In this document: positions 21,210-31,713 of the stretch, one piece after another
Layout of the letters: each line of letters starts with the position of its first letter
Position numbering within the stretch: the stretch's first letter is position 1
NCBI GenBank assembly: GCA_033439765.1
Contig: JAULSN010000006.1
Span: 2,480,001-2,544,000, forward strand
Direction of reading: 5' to 3'
DNA length: 64,000 nucleotides
Source: Lasiosphaeria ovina
Taxonomy: Eukaryota; Ascomycota; Sordariomycetes; Sordariales; Lasiosphaeriaceae
Notes under the pieces: generated by a model
What the model was told of the DNA's origin: nothing
The model's input: the letters and a program-made list of their open reading frames with translations, nothing else
Databases searched by the model: none
Made by a program: the position numbers and the translations under genes

Positions 21210-24200
21210 GCTGAGAGTCCCACGGACGGATGTGGAAGGCAGATTGGAGTGATGCCAATTTCAGAACATGAACGGCAGGAAAGAAGAGAGGAACTAAGGT
21301 AGGGGGTAACGTAGGTGATTCTGTGTTCATGAAAAACCTGTCTGGGGGAAGGGGTGGTACGTGGGTGTGGTGAGCTACATGTAGTGGTTGGCGGACTAGG
21401 CCAACGGTGCAACGACTGGAGCGAGCGGGTAGCGTTCCGAGACGCGGGTTTCAATTCCAAGACACCGAGACGAGGCGGTAAACTGGATTGGAAATGAGTG
21501 ACAGCGCCGCTAGGCTGGCTGGTACACAGACGCACTGGCTCCGTTCGAGATGCTCTTTCCCTAAACGTACGGTAATCGCCGGGGTGGGTCGGCGGCATTT
21601 GGCGAATGGGGCCCGATTATCGTGTGGGTCTAGGGCCTATGGCGTATTGGTCATTAATCACACCGTAATTGAGGTACTTATGTATCTCTGTCTACAAAGC
21701 ATCACTACCTACAGGTAATTATTCCTTCACGTCCCCGTCTCCCTCCTCGAATGTAACGCAAAAACGTGCTCTGCCTATGCCAGCGCCGAGAGCCATCTGT
21801 GACCCGCGCCACAGGGCAACAGGCAAAAGACCCTCGTATGGTCATGGGGGTGAGGCAGTAAGCCAGACATAAGTCGTTGAAAGCAGAGCGGGATTCCGTG
21901 GTGTGGTGGTGGTGCGGCTGAACCCTGCATTCGCAACTGGGGGGGTCACGCAGTAAGACGGGCAGGCACAGCCATGCCAGAGCAGGGTCCTCCACACCAT
22001 TTCAGAGTTGCATTCTTGGCCGCGATTAACGCTCGATAAGCGGGAAGTTGAGTGCGCGATCTGCCTTGAAGGATGCTGGTGAAAAGTTGGAACTGTACGT
22101 ACCGTAAGACTTTTGCCAGTGGGGTAAGCCGACTTGGACGCCGCCGCCGCAGGAACGCGATGTATGTGTGAAAGTGAGCAGCAGGTAGGTTTCGCTCTAC
22201 CAGTTCGCACGAATGGCGCATGCCCATCGGACGAACAATCATGACTGATCTGCCGTGCTTGGCTCCACCAGACGCGGTGCTTCAGGGTTCGCTATGGGCC
22301 GGACTCGAGGGTGCGGAGAAACTTGCACCCCAGCTGCGCATCTCACCGAGCCTTGAGCTGGACGTCAAGATGCAGCAAGGATGGGATGCCTTACAGGTGG
22401 GGATCGACATGGCGAAAGCCGAAGCACTGTCCATTGAACTAGAGATCGTCCCGACGTAAAGTCTCAAATGGTCGAGACACACATCAAGTTGGAATGCATC
22501 ACTGCAAAGAGGCGCCGTCGGGTGCCATGTTTTGACCAATCATGTGTCGACCGTGCAGTGTAATCACCGGCACCTGCCAGATTTGGGTCAAGATCGCGGT
22601 TGCAAAGTGGCCCCGGAGTTTTCCAGCCAACCCTATTTGCCAAGACAATACCGCCAACATGTCAACAATGTGATGTATGTTGCGGTGACGAAAGGCTATT
22701 GCGTGGGGTGGTTGATTGCAAGGGGAGCCGTCTAGACAGGGCGGCAATCCCGCATGCCAACAAAGTAGTGGTCAAGGTGGGATCCATTGTTGCGGGGAGA
22801 GATGGGAAACTTTTCATTCATGGTAATCACCGGCAGGGGAAAGAACGACTGGAGTACACCGCGCCTTCGGCCCTTTAAAGCTTGTTCAGAGCTCGAGCTC
22901 GAGCGCCGTCACACAAAGTTGCAAGCCAGAGCGGGAATGGCTCAACCTTATCGATGCGGCAAGGAAAACTCCCGATTTTAGTGAGCTTGGCAGCCTCTGG
23001 CGGTCTCGAACCCTCAACCCATTCCTCCCTCCTTTCTCGCAATGTTGCACAGTGGCGCTGCGCTAAGCCAGTTTGAAAATTTCGAGATGCAAAGGCCATC
23101 CGGCATCGGCCGGCGGCCAGGAGCCGACCTATCATCAGCAGGACGTGCAAATTCACCCCAACATGTCCCATCTCGTATATCGCTCTGGCTACCACACGAT
23201 CCCAATCGCGCGACTTGGGTCAACAAGGTCCACGGCCGACAGAAGGCCCAGCTAGGGCCGTATGGCGGTCAGCTTCCGCCGCCTGCCCAAAAAGAGCTTC
23301 TTGCTTTGCCAATTGGTCATGAGATTTGCAGTGAGTTGAGTCGCGGGAATGATGCGAGCCGCCGCCCATAAACAACACAGCGACTCCTGTGAGAGCTGAG
23401 CTGAGAAGTGAGACACTGCATGGGGTTGAAGACGTCGATCAGTCTATACGCTCTTGCCGGATCCTGCCCCAGCCCATTATTTACCTGCCTCCTGCCTAGT
23501 GCCGCTTGCCGACCCGCCGAGCCATGCTCGTGTCACTCGATGGTCTTAGCTGGCCCAGCTCTCGGGCTCCGAGCTCCCAGCCCGTGATTAATTATCGTCC
23601 TGTCGTCATCGGGATCTACGAGAACCCTAGTTGCGCCATAAACTGGAAAGTGAGAAGAAAAAGGAAAACCCCATTCACCTGACCCTCACCACCCTGGTTG
23701 CGGCTTCACAAAGCCCATGCAGCGGCGATATACGCGCGGTAGCCGCTTTTATTCCTTGTCGCACAGGGGACCCGCGAGTTCACTGCTCACCGACGACTCA
23801 GCGAGAGGCTGGTTGAACTTCGAACGGCGCGACACTTGACCCCGTGCAATGCCCTGATGCAGCCGCTCGTCAATGGGGCATGGAGCAGCAAGAGCAATTG
23901 GGTGACGACAGGTGCATCTAAGAGGCGGAGCAGGGGGTTGTGAGAGTGAATCGTTATTCATTCGTTTGCCGGTGAGGTTCTCCCGCAATTCTCGACGTCG
24001 CATTTGTGCACTGCGGTATCGCTTATGCACCTCTCACCGGGGATTAATTAAGAGCATTTGCGACAAAGGTTCTGACAGCTTGCACCGCCTCGTCAGATTT
24101 CACCAGACACAAGAAAAGGCTTGAACCCAACGCCGTGGCTTTGGCAGCCTGCGTGTGCCAATTAATTTAACCGTTTGCGGGTGCGCAACTACCAAGCTGG

Positions 24201-25547
24201 CCAGACTAGTCCGTTGAATCCCGACCGTACCACTCTGTGCCGCAAACGTGGTGCCCCCGCGCCCCAGAGTGTGTCGTGCTGCTCGAGAGCTAAATGGGTG
24301 CTGTGGCCGGTCCAGCTCCGTTTCGGCCTCCACCCAAAGAGGCTGAGCCGTTTGAATGGCACGCATCTTTTCTAGGCTTGGGAACCTTTGGCCTGTTCCC
24401 CGCAGTCCTTTTGTTCAGGGCCCGGGCCACCTGGATGTCGCAATATCCAAGCCCGGGGTGATTCTTGGCCGTCTATGACTATCGGATTCATTGGATGCCC
24501 TGACATCCGAACCCCCATCTGGTGGCGGTGAAATTTAGCGGCTCTGTTGTGTTCCAATGTTGCGTTCGTCCGTCTTGGTGTGTAACGGGCCACAGGATAT
24601 TAAAGTATTAAAGCCCACGGGACGGTCGGGACGCGACTAGAGCACAGGCACCTGATTGGCCAGCCACGGGACGACCCACGAAAGTCACCTATCTCTCTGC
24701 CGTGGTCGCTCGGATCGTCGAGTCAGGAAATTTTGCCCCGAGAGCCTTTACTCTGTAGACTTGGACTGAGATATGCCTGTACGACGAGGCTGGTCGTTCG
24801 CTAGACAGCAGATCATCGTCGTCGGGAGAAAGAGGCCCCGAGGCGAGGCTCGCGAGATCCCTGGAGCCTCACCGCGGCTCTGCCACACCATTGAGTCGAG
24901 CGGGTGGGTGACTTAGATGCCTGCGAAAGGCGATCGTTGCACTACCCGGCAAATAGGACCTCTCAACACTTTGCAATTCTTTGCCCCTTTCGAGAGTGGG
25001 AGAACCCGTCTGCCCTGAGACAGAGGTCTCATGAGCAAGGATAACCCCGGATTTCTGCGTCATCTGTGAACCGCGGGGCAAGCCACCGTATATTCTCTCG
25101 AAAGTCAGAGATTGCTGGGGAAGGAACTGGAGAATCCCATCTGAATCACCAATTCTACCCCAGAAAACAAGACGCTGCCCGAAATACACTCAGTGGTTTC
25201 CGAGCCGTAGAAACGGCTACAAGGTACTACAGTTGGCTGCTCTCGGAGGATTCTTCCTTATTTGACTCCTCGCAAGTCTCTGGCTTTTGGGGGAAATGAG
25301 GGTATTGCCTAAGCCTTACCTATTTACACGGCCTCGATTTCGAGCTGTAGAAGCTGGAGATACCTGATGGGCGTTTGCGGACCGGTACTATCTTTTTGAT
25401 CGGGTTGCTATTTCTCTGATTTGATTAAACTGGTTAGAATAATTACATTGTATCCATGAAGCCGAGTATATGGACCCAATATAACAATAACATGCAATGA
25501 TCGTGGTGGTAGGAGGTGGAAAATTGAAAGGACAGAACTTGCAGGTG
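21210..25547. other. Long gene-poor stretch (4.3 kb)
   Basis: No open frame here has a recognisable family or coding character. A tRNA-like sequence with box A and box B matches lies near 22990-23072 on the minus strand but does not fold as a tRNA. The rest is presumed spacer and the promoter of the regulator gene. Confidence 0.45.
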
Positions 25548-28427
25548 TCAAGGTGACTGCGCTTTCCACGGATACAACCGAGATATCACGACGAGAGACA
25601 AGAGAGTGATCCCTCTCCAAGGCAGAGCTCCAACTGGAAACTCGTTCGCAAAGACTGACCTCTGTGGTGCGGCCTCCTTCACTCGCTCTAACGAGCCAGT
25701 GCCATCCAAAAAGACCGGCACGCGCACAGTGGTCTCATCGGACCTATCGTCCAGCGAGGCGACGGTAAGCACCCACATCATGGTCGGGCTCTCGAGGTAG
25801 AACCTATCGCGGGACTGCAGCCTCATGAACTCGCCGCTGAACCGGCGCCCGGTGCCGCGTCGAGTCCTCCCCATCTCGAATTGCCTGAACAGGTGCGATG
25901 CGATTCCTTGCGTTGTGTCCATGTCGAGCTGCCACTCAACTTCTCGCAGAGCAGCCGCCGAAGCCATCGTCGCGCCCTCAACAAACGCCTGCCCCGTCCT
26001 TGGCCCAAATGCCATGCCCAGCGGCAGGGCAAAGAACCCGGCCTCCCGGCGCACAGTGCCCCAGTGGAAATCGTAGTCGGGGTCAAACGTCGCAACCCAG
26101 CGCGGTTCGCTGATGGTGTGATACCGGCCGGGACAGCTGACGGGATATCGCGACGACATGACAAAGGCGCGAAGCCCCTTCTCTGACGCACCAAGCCGCT
26201 GGCGCTGGAACGGATTCCCGGCGAACCAGTGCGGGCTCGGCGCGCGGTGCAGACTGGGAACGAACACGAGGTCGAACAGGAACGAGCGCAGCAGGTGGGC
26301 CTCGATCCTCTTGACTTCGCTGCGCGTCAGCGGCAAGCTGTCCGTCGTCGCCTCCGTGTCTAGGATGTCTCGCGGATGCATATCCAGGACGCGGCAGAGC
26401 CTGGCTGCGGCCTGCCGCATCCGCCGGAAGCCGCCCAGGTCGAGGCGCAGCGTGTTGCCCATGGCTGGGACCTGCTTGTCGACGGCCTCGCCGACGAGGG
26501 CCTCGACGACGGGCCCGCGGTTGAGGCCGACCAGCAGCCACAGGCCGCCCTTGCCGGCGTTGGTCCGGGCAATGCCGCCGCACTCGCTCGCCCAGTTGGA
26601 CATCATCCCCAGGCCGTCTCTGCCAGCCTTCTTATTCTGGAGGGCGACGCCGCCGAACTCGCAGTTCAGCCCGGCCATCACTATGCCGGCGCATCTGCCG
26701 GCCTGGTCTAACATCTCGGCCTGTGAGGGGTGGAGAGGTGCCGCGCCGCTGGGCTCTTCGACGGTGTCTTCCGTCTCCACGTCCAATGCCGGATCGTTCT
26801 TGTGAAAAATGCCGGGAAACGAGACGACAAAAGGCTTTTCTCGCCAGGTGAGATACGCGGCAGCCATCTCAACAAGCACCTGTGTGACGCGGCGAGACAT
26901 GGCTGGCGTCACAGCATCCCCGGCGCAGGGCAATAGAAAAGACGCCAGCTGAAAATCGCCCAGCTCTGTCATCAAGCGGGCCATAAGGGCGTCCGTTGCT
27001 GCCTGGGCCGCCGCGTCATGCCGCCGAGGCGAAATACCATCCACCACTTCCAGCCGCCTCAGCACCTCGCTCTCGACCCTCAGATTGCACGACGGCTCGA
27101 CAGCGTGCGCGTGGGGCGGCCTGCCGGCCGACGGCAGCGGCCGCTGCGTCCACCACAGCCACTCCGTGATTCTCGCGCCCTGCGACTCGCGGATGTTATC
27201 CGGGACGGCGTCGTCCTCGACCACGACGCCGCCGCCCAGATAACAAATCTCGACCGGCGCGACACCATTTGTGTCTGCCCAGGCCGCAGGCTCGGCAAAC
27301 GCCTCGGCGTGGCGCATCTGGGCCATTGTGCGGGCGATCCTGGTGCGCGCGGGCAGGCTGAGCGCGGTGACGAAAGTTGTCTTCCTGAACGTGTCGGCGA
27401 CCACGACGGCGGACACGCCGCTGAGCGGGAACAGCAGCGTGAGCCGGGGGTCGACGCCGAGGAGCTTGGGGCCGTCTTCTTCGTTGCAGAATTGCTGGAG
27501 TCTGTGCAGGTCGCCGTCGCTGAGGCCCTGCGCTGGGACGTAGAGCGCGCGGACGTTGCCAAGGAGGCCGTTTTGGGATTCGGCAAAGTCGCTTTCGTCC
27601 GACACGCAGACGACGAACCTGGGCTGCCGCTGTGCAGGTGGGAGTGTCGCCCGATCTACGTTTTCCCGCTCTTGAGTTCCGTAGAATGCGTCGTCGAAAC
27701 ACTGCCTGACTTCGCTGGCAAGACGCGCGCCCCGTGTATCCATCTGATCCAGCAACCGCCTACAGACACGCTGTCTAGTAGGATACTCGATCTCCGACTC
27801 GATCCGAGAACAACGCGTAACCGGCTTGCCGAGAATCTCACCAGCCACGGCATACCACTCCTCGGCGAGCGCGTGGCCCGAGACGGCCAACATACCGAGG
27901 ACATTAGTCTCGCCATGGCCACGCGCCACGCTCTCGTCCCGCATCCACGCCAGCAACGCGCCCGTGGCCAGCTCATCCCAGATGTCCCTGCCGACAACGC
28001 TCGCCTCGAGCACGAACAGACACGCGGCGCGGAAGCACGGCAGTTTGCTCGCCAGCGCGAGGTTGCGGTGCAGATCGCGGCACGACCAGACCACGACCCC
28101 TCCCTCTAACTCGCCGCCGTCGGGGTTGCTGCAGAGCGGTAGTAGCTGCGGCGCCGACTGGAAGAACAGCTGTGCGATCCGCCGCTCCTGGTCCGAGGGC
28201 GTGATGTAGAAGAGGCGGGCGCCGATGCCGCTCTTTTGGAGCGCCTCCCAGATGCTCGCCAGGAGAGCGCCGCGCCTGGCCAGGCCCGGGCGCGCGACGA
28301 GGTGGCCCGCGCTGCAGCCGCGCGCGAGCTCGAAGCCGTCGATGGCGAGGATGGGCGACGACTCACCACCCCGCGACGCCATCAAAGTGGTTGAAATGGG
28401 ATTTGGGGGAACTGCTGAATGATGCAT
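25548..28427 (-). CDS. Large uncharacterised protein with degenerate DExH-helicase-like N-terminal half (959 aa)
   Basis: Single uninterrupted frame of 959 codons. The first 380 residues follow the order of DEAH-type helicase motifs with the catalytic residues missing. A glycine-rich loop at 37-52 has no GKT. FYITPSD (73-79) sits in the motif Ia position. VLEAS (139-143) stands where DExH is expected, and AVSGHALAEEW (181-191) where SAT is expected. SAVVVADTFRKTTF (339-352) and TRIARTMAQMRH (362-373) stand where the second RecA domain has its VVDxG and QRxGRxGR motifs. The C-terminal 560 residues match nothing I know. If the reading is right, it is a non-catalytic helicase relative. No signal peptide or membrane segment. 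A second ATG at 28382 is an alternative start. Confidence 0.65.
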   Translation of the reverse strand: MHHSAVPPNPISTTLMASRGGESSPILAIDGFELARGCSAGHLVARPGLARRGALLASIWEALQKSGIGARLFYITPSDQERRIAQLFFQSAPQLLPLCSNPDGGELEGGVVVWSCRDLHRNLALASKLPCFRAACLFVLEASVVGRDIWDELATGALLAWMRDESVARGHGETNVLGMLAVSGHALAEEWYAVAGEILGKPVTRCSRIESEIEYPTRQRVCRRLLDQMDTRGARLASEVRQCFDDAFYGTQERENVDRATLPPAQRQPRFVVCVSDESDFAESQNGLLGNVRALYVPAQGLSDGDLHRLQQFCNEEDGPKLLGVDPRLTLLFPLSGVSAVVVADTFRKTTFVTALSLPARTRIARTMAQMRHAEAFAEPAAWADTNGVAPVEICYLGGGVVVEDDAVPDNIRESQGARITEWLWWTQRPLPSAGRPPHAHAVEPSCNLRVESEVLRRLEVVDGISPRRHDAAAQAATDALMARLMTELGDFQLASFLLPCAGDAVTPAMSRRVTQVLVEMAAAYLTWREKPFVVSFPGIFHKNDPALDVETEDTVEEPSGAAPLHPSQAEMLDQAGRCAGIVMAGLNCEFGGVALQNKKAGRDGLGMMSNWASECGGIARTNAGKGGLWLLVGLNRGPVVEALVGEAVDKQVPAMGNTLRLDLGGFRRMRQAAARLCRVLDMHPRDILDTEATTDSLPLTRSEVKRIEAHLLRSFLFDLVFVPSLHRAPSPHWFAGNPFQRQRLGASEKGLRAFVMSSRYPVSCPGRYHTISEPRWVATFDPDYDFHWGTVRREAGFFALPLGMAFGPRTGQAFVEGATMASAAALREVEWQLDMDTTQGIASHLFRQFEMGRTRRGTGRRFSGEFMRLQSRDRFYLESPTMMWVLTVASLDDRSDETTVRVPVFLDGTGSLERVKEAAPQRSVFANEFPVGALPWRGITLLSLVVISRLYPWKAQSP

Positions 28428-28784
28428 GGAAAGGATGAAATACGGAGCTATGGGACTCGGGAGGGGTTAATCAATTTGGCAAAGAATTTGCCCAAGCGCG
28501 ACTGAACGCACCTTGTGGGGCGACGGCTGACTTTAAACGGCTGCCTGGCCGGTTGGGTTCGTGGTCGTGAGAATGACGCGGCCACAGACGAGTCCGATGA
28601 TTACGGCACTCAAGTCCGAACCGCGAGTGGGAGAATCTTGTTCGCCTACTTCTAGGCTAATTAGTCTAGACGAAATGTAACTGCTGTGTTTCTCGAGATG
28701 TCTGCTCTTTCCTGTAACTGCGCAACGACCGAGACCACGGCCCAGTTGGCTGTGTATTGTAAATGTTCATGCAGGCATCCAGCA
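28428..28784. other. Intergenic (357 bp)
   Basis: Promoter side of the 959-residue gene and 3' flank of the next minus-strand gene. Nothing else seen. Confidence 0.4.
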
Positions 28785-29837
28785 TTAGAGCTCTTTGTGA
28801 CCGACCTCGTCCTTCTGGCTGACCTCATCCTCCTCGCCGGCATCGTCCTTCTGGTCGACCTCATCGATCATGCCGAGCTCAGAGTATTCAACGTCCTCAT
28901 TCCTCTGGGTGATATGTTGGTTTGAGGCGAGTTTTGTGGTCCGGTAAAAGGGCAGAAAGTACTTCTTGTTTTTCGGGTTTGACCACTCCGGTACCGGGGT
29001 TGTATTTGACATTAGGGAGTATTCCGGTTGCTGCGTAAACCGGATCCTCCTGGCCGTCAAGTCCGCAAAATCCGATTTTTTCATCTTGCAGCGGGACTCC
29101 TTATTTTCGACGGCTCCGATGTAATGGGCCCAGAGCTTGGGCATGGCGCGTATAGGTTGGACAAGGTACAGCGTTGCTAAGTCTGAGAGAGGACGCTGGT
29201 CGCGGAAGTCGGAGCTGCTTCCATCTTCTCGCACGCGGCCCAGCGACCTACCAAGATGCATGAGCTCATCATCGGTCAAGAACTTGTACCAGGGATGAAG
29301 GGGGGCCGTCCTGACTATGCAGGAGGTGAGAGTCAAGAGAAGCGTCGTAAGCCATTTCCTCTTATCTCTGAAGTGGTGCCTTTTTTGTATGGGCCACCGG
29401 GTCTCCCTCTCTACTATTTGGATGTCACCGACGGAAGCGAGGCGGATTCTGAAGTGGTTCCAGAGAGAGAAAGAATCGAGCCGCACGTCGAAAAACACCT
29501 TTGGCACCGCGGGATGCTGGAGGATATCCTTGAGGCTAAGGCCATTTTCGCCTCTGGTGGAGAAGGCTTTGTCGCCAAGCATATTGACGTTGACAAGATA
29601 GGTGCGGTTTGTGGGCAAGACGTGGATGGCTAGGATGTGAGGGACTTCTGCAAAGTTTACATGTGTCTTGAGGTAGAGTGATGGCGGGTGGGTCGGAAGC
29701 CCCCAGAGAGCATCTGTAAGCGTGGCGACTTGGGAGACGGTGTCGGCCAGGACCAGGTCGGCCGAGCCGGGGTCGGCCTCTTCGGTCGGCGGCGGAGGCA
29801 AGGCCTGGTCTGATACCAGGTTAATTAAATCAGTCAT
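28785..29837 (-). CDS. 3'-5' exonuclease (RNase D-like) family protein lacking the DxE motif (350 aa)
   Basis: From the ATG at 29837 (MTDLINLVSD) the protein matches the fungal RNase D-like exonuclease fold. Evidence is the SLYL strand, ILAIHVLPTNRTYLVNV, GLSLKDILQHPAVPKVFFDV and the DSFSLWNHF motif II region with D121. The first catalytic pair, normally D-x-E in LYVDLEG, is replaced by K57-T-H59, so nuclease activity is doubtful. The C-terminus is a charged tail rich in Asp, Glu and Lys with repeated DEV/QKD units. The frame is open further upstream (to 30026) with a different N-terminus. I prefer 29837 because it starts where the family similarity starts. Confidence 0.65.
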   Translation of the reverse strand: MTDLINLVSDQALPPPPTEEADPGSADLVLADTVSQVATLTDALWGLPTHPPSLYLKTHVNFAEVPHILAIHVLPTNRTYLVNVNMLGDKAFSTRGENGLSLKDILQHPAVPKVFFDVRLDSFSLWNHFRIRLASVGDIQIVERETRWPIQKRHHFRDKRKWLTTLLLTLTSCIVRTAPLHPWYKFLTDDELMHLGRSLGRVREDGSSSDFRDQRPLSDLATLYLVQPIRAMPKLWAHYIGAVENKESRCKMKKSDFADLTARRIRFTQQPEYSLMSNTTPVPEWSNPKNKKYFLPFYRTTKLASNQHITQRNEDVEYSELGMIDEVDQKDDAGEEDEVSQKDEVGHKEL

Positions 29838-30599
29838 GAAAACGGAGGGAGGGAGGGCGGCAAGGTTGTCAATGTGAACAGCTGAACCAGTCAAACTTGC
29901 CGTCAGGATTTGCTGCCAGGCTATTACCGCCGTCATACATCTGGCTTGCAACAGAGGTTTTTGATGACGCGACATGGCCAATCTGGGCGGACTGAGATGG
30001 TTGTGTGTCTTGTCGGGCACTAGCACTTGTCGAGAGCGATTGGAAGCGGAGAAGCGGGCGAAATGTTAATGCGGCATCTGAGAGGAGCGAGACTGAGGTG
30101 CAGCGACGAGTATAGACATAGACATAGCGATGATGATGCACTGGGTCAGGGCCAGTGCCAGTGCCAGGGCCGCACCTCAACCGGCGACGCACGAGGCAGC
30201 CAGGAGTGGGGAGTGGACCTCTCATGATTGCCGTACCATATAGGACTGCATGCATTGATGGCAGTCGTGGAATGCAGCTGCACCAATCGCGTCCAAAAGA
30301 CATGTCGATTGATGCGCCCACAGGGACATGACAAATTTGACGCGAGTGTCAAGAAATTGCTTGGCGCTTCAGTCATCCGGCACGTGACATCTAATTGAGC
30401 CCTGAAGCCAGGGCTGTGCCTTCCAGGGTTATGTTCGAACACCTTGCGAAGATTGACCCCAATGACGTTCAGTGTGAAATTGAGACCAACATAACGTATA
30501 TCTTAGCGACATGTTCCTCAACCGCTGTCTGTGCATTTATTTATGTAGTCTGTGAAAAACACCACATTTAGCCTGTGAGAGGCGATCGGTCAAAACGCA
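29838..30599. other. Intergenic (760 bp)
   Basis: Promoter side of the exonuclease-like gene and 3' flank of the hydrolase gene. No gene recognised. Confidence 0.4.
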
Positions 30600-31631
30600 T
30601 CAACCAGAGCCAAAGCAACGGGCCGCAAACTCGATCACGTCGCCATTGAACCTCTCAGGCTCCTCGTAGAAAAGCCAGTGCCCCGATCCATATATGGCCA
30701 TGCGCACGTCCTTCTTGTCGACCCGGCCCCCGCTCATGATGCGGGCGACTATCTCCTCCAGCCCCATTAACGTAAAACACCCGCTCCGCACCGCCGCCAT
30801 GACCAGCGTCGGCTTATTGACATGCAACTCGATAGCCTCGCGGTGGTCGTAGCGCGTGTGGTCGGCCATCAGCCGCGCTAGCCACGTGCCGTCGCACTGG
30901 GCGCTGATGGCGGCGAAGAAGGCCTCGTCGCGCCGCGCCTGGTCGGGCGACACGCCGTCGTAGACGCGCGGGTGGAACCGGTACCCCAGGCACTCGGCGA
31001 CGAGCGCGCGGTGCGTCGGGCGAAGGTCCGCCGCCGTCCACGCCGCCTGCGCTGCCACCAGGCTCGCCTCGTCGTAGCAGCCCTTGTGCGCCCGCGACGG
31101 GTCCCACGCGCTGGGGCCGAACTGCGACCGCTCCTGCAGCGGCGCCTGGTCGACGAACACGAAGCCCGCGAACTCGAAGTTAGCTCCTCCTACTCCTGCT
31201 CCTATGCTAGGTGCCGGGTTGCCGAACAGCTCCAGGTACGTCCAGACCACGGCGGCGCCGATGGAGCAGCCGACGGGCACGATGCGGAACGGTGGCCGCG
31301 CGGTGCCGGGCTCGGAATGTGGCCGGCTGCTCTCGAGATGCGCGAGCAGGTCGCGCAGGTCGGCGGCGAGCCGCGCGACGTGGTAGCCGCCGGCGGTGCG
31401 GCCGGACTGGCCGTGGCCGCGCATGTCGGGTGCCACGGTCCAGAAGCGCGCGCCAATCTTGCCCAGGTTGCGTTTGAAGTAGGCCGACGACCCGCTGAAG
31501 CCGTGCAGCAGCACGATGCAGGTGTCGTAGGATTTCATTGACGCGGACGGGGGGTAGCCAGGGAGCGGCTGCGAGCTCTCAAAGGCCAGCGTGCAGCCGT
31601 CGTTGGCTGTGCATGACGAGGACCATGTCAT
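30600..31631 (-). CDS. Alpha/beta-hydrolase fold protein (343 aa)
   Basis: Residues 39-50 (IVLLHGFSGSSA) carry the HG oxyanion-hole motif. PDMRGHGQSG (68-77) is the characteristic loop after strand 4. The nucleophile elbow is GCSIGA with S123, and the catalytic histidine is in GSGHWLF (about H318). The acid residue is not obvious. The family covers esterases, epoxide hydrolases and haloperoxidase-like enzymes; the substrate is unknown. No signal peptide. Start at 31631 (MTWSSSCTAND) is preferred. A longer frame to 31736 would read through a 10-bp tandem repeat, which as a non-multiple of three is unlikely to be coding. Confidence 0.8.
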   Translation of the reverse strand: MTWSSSCTANDGCTLAFESSQPLPGYPPSASMKSYDTCIVLLHGFSGSSAYFKRNLGKIGARFWTVAPDMRGHGQSGRTAGGYHVARLAADLRDLLAHLESSRPHSEPGTARPPFRIVPVGCSIGAAVVWTYLELFGNPAPSIGAGVGGANFEFAGFVFVDQAPLQERSQFGPSAWDPSRAHKGCYDEASLVAAQAAWTAADLRPTHRALVAECLGYRFHPRVYDGVSPDQARRDEAFFAAISAQCDGTWLARLMADHTRYDHREAIELHVNKPTLVMAAVRSGCFTLMGLEEIVARIMSGGRVDKKDVRMAIYGSGHWLFYEEPERFNGDVIEFAARCFGSG

Positions 31632-31673
31632 GGTGAAGAGTGGCTTTCGTGTGGAAGTCCGATGCTGTGAGTT

Positions 31674-31713
31674 GGTGATGGACGGTGATGGACGGTGATG
31701 GACGGTGATGGAC
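31674..31713. repeat. 10-bp tandem repeat in the hydrolase 5' flank
   Basis: Four near-perfect copies of GGTGATGGAC, 43 bp upstream of the chosen start codon. Confidence 0.85.

Noticed and set aside
22985..23072. tRNA-like sequence on the minus strand with box A (TTAGCGCAGCGCC) and box B (GGTTCGAGACC)
   Set aside because: Neither the acceptor nor the T stem pairs correctly in any register I tried, so it is at most a decayed tRNA or tRNA-derived fragment.
19407..31631. Possible secondary-metabolite cluster around the zinc-cluster regulator
   Set aside because: No polyketide, peptide, terpene or tailoring backbone enzyme is present; one hydrolase does not make a cluster.
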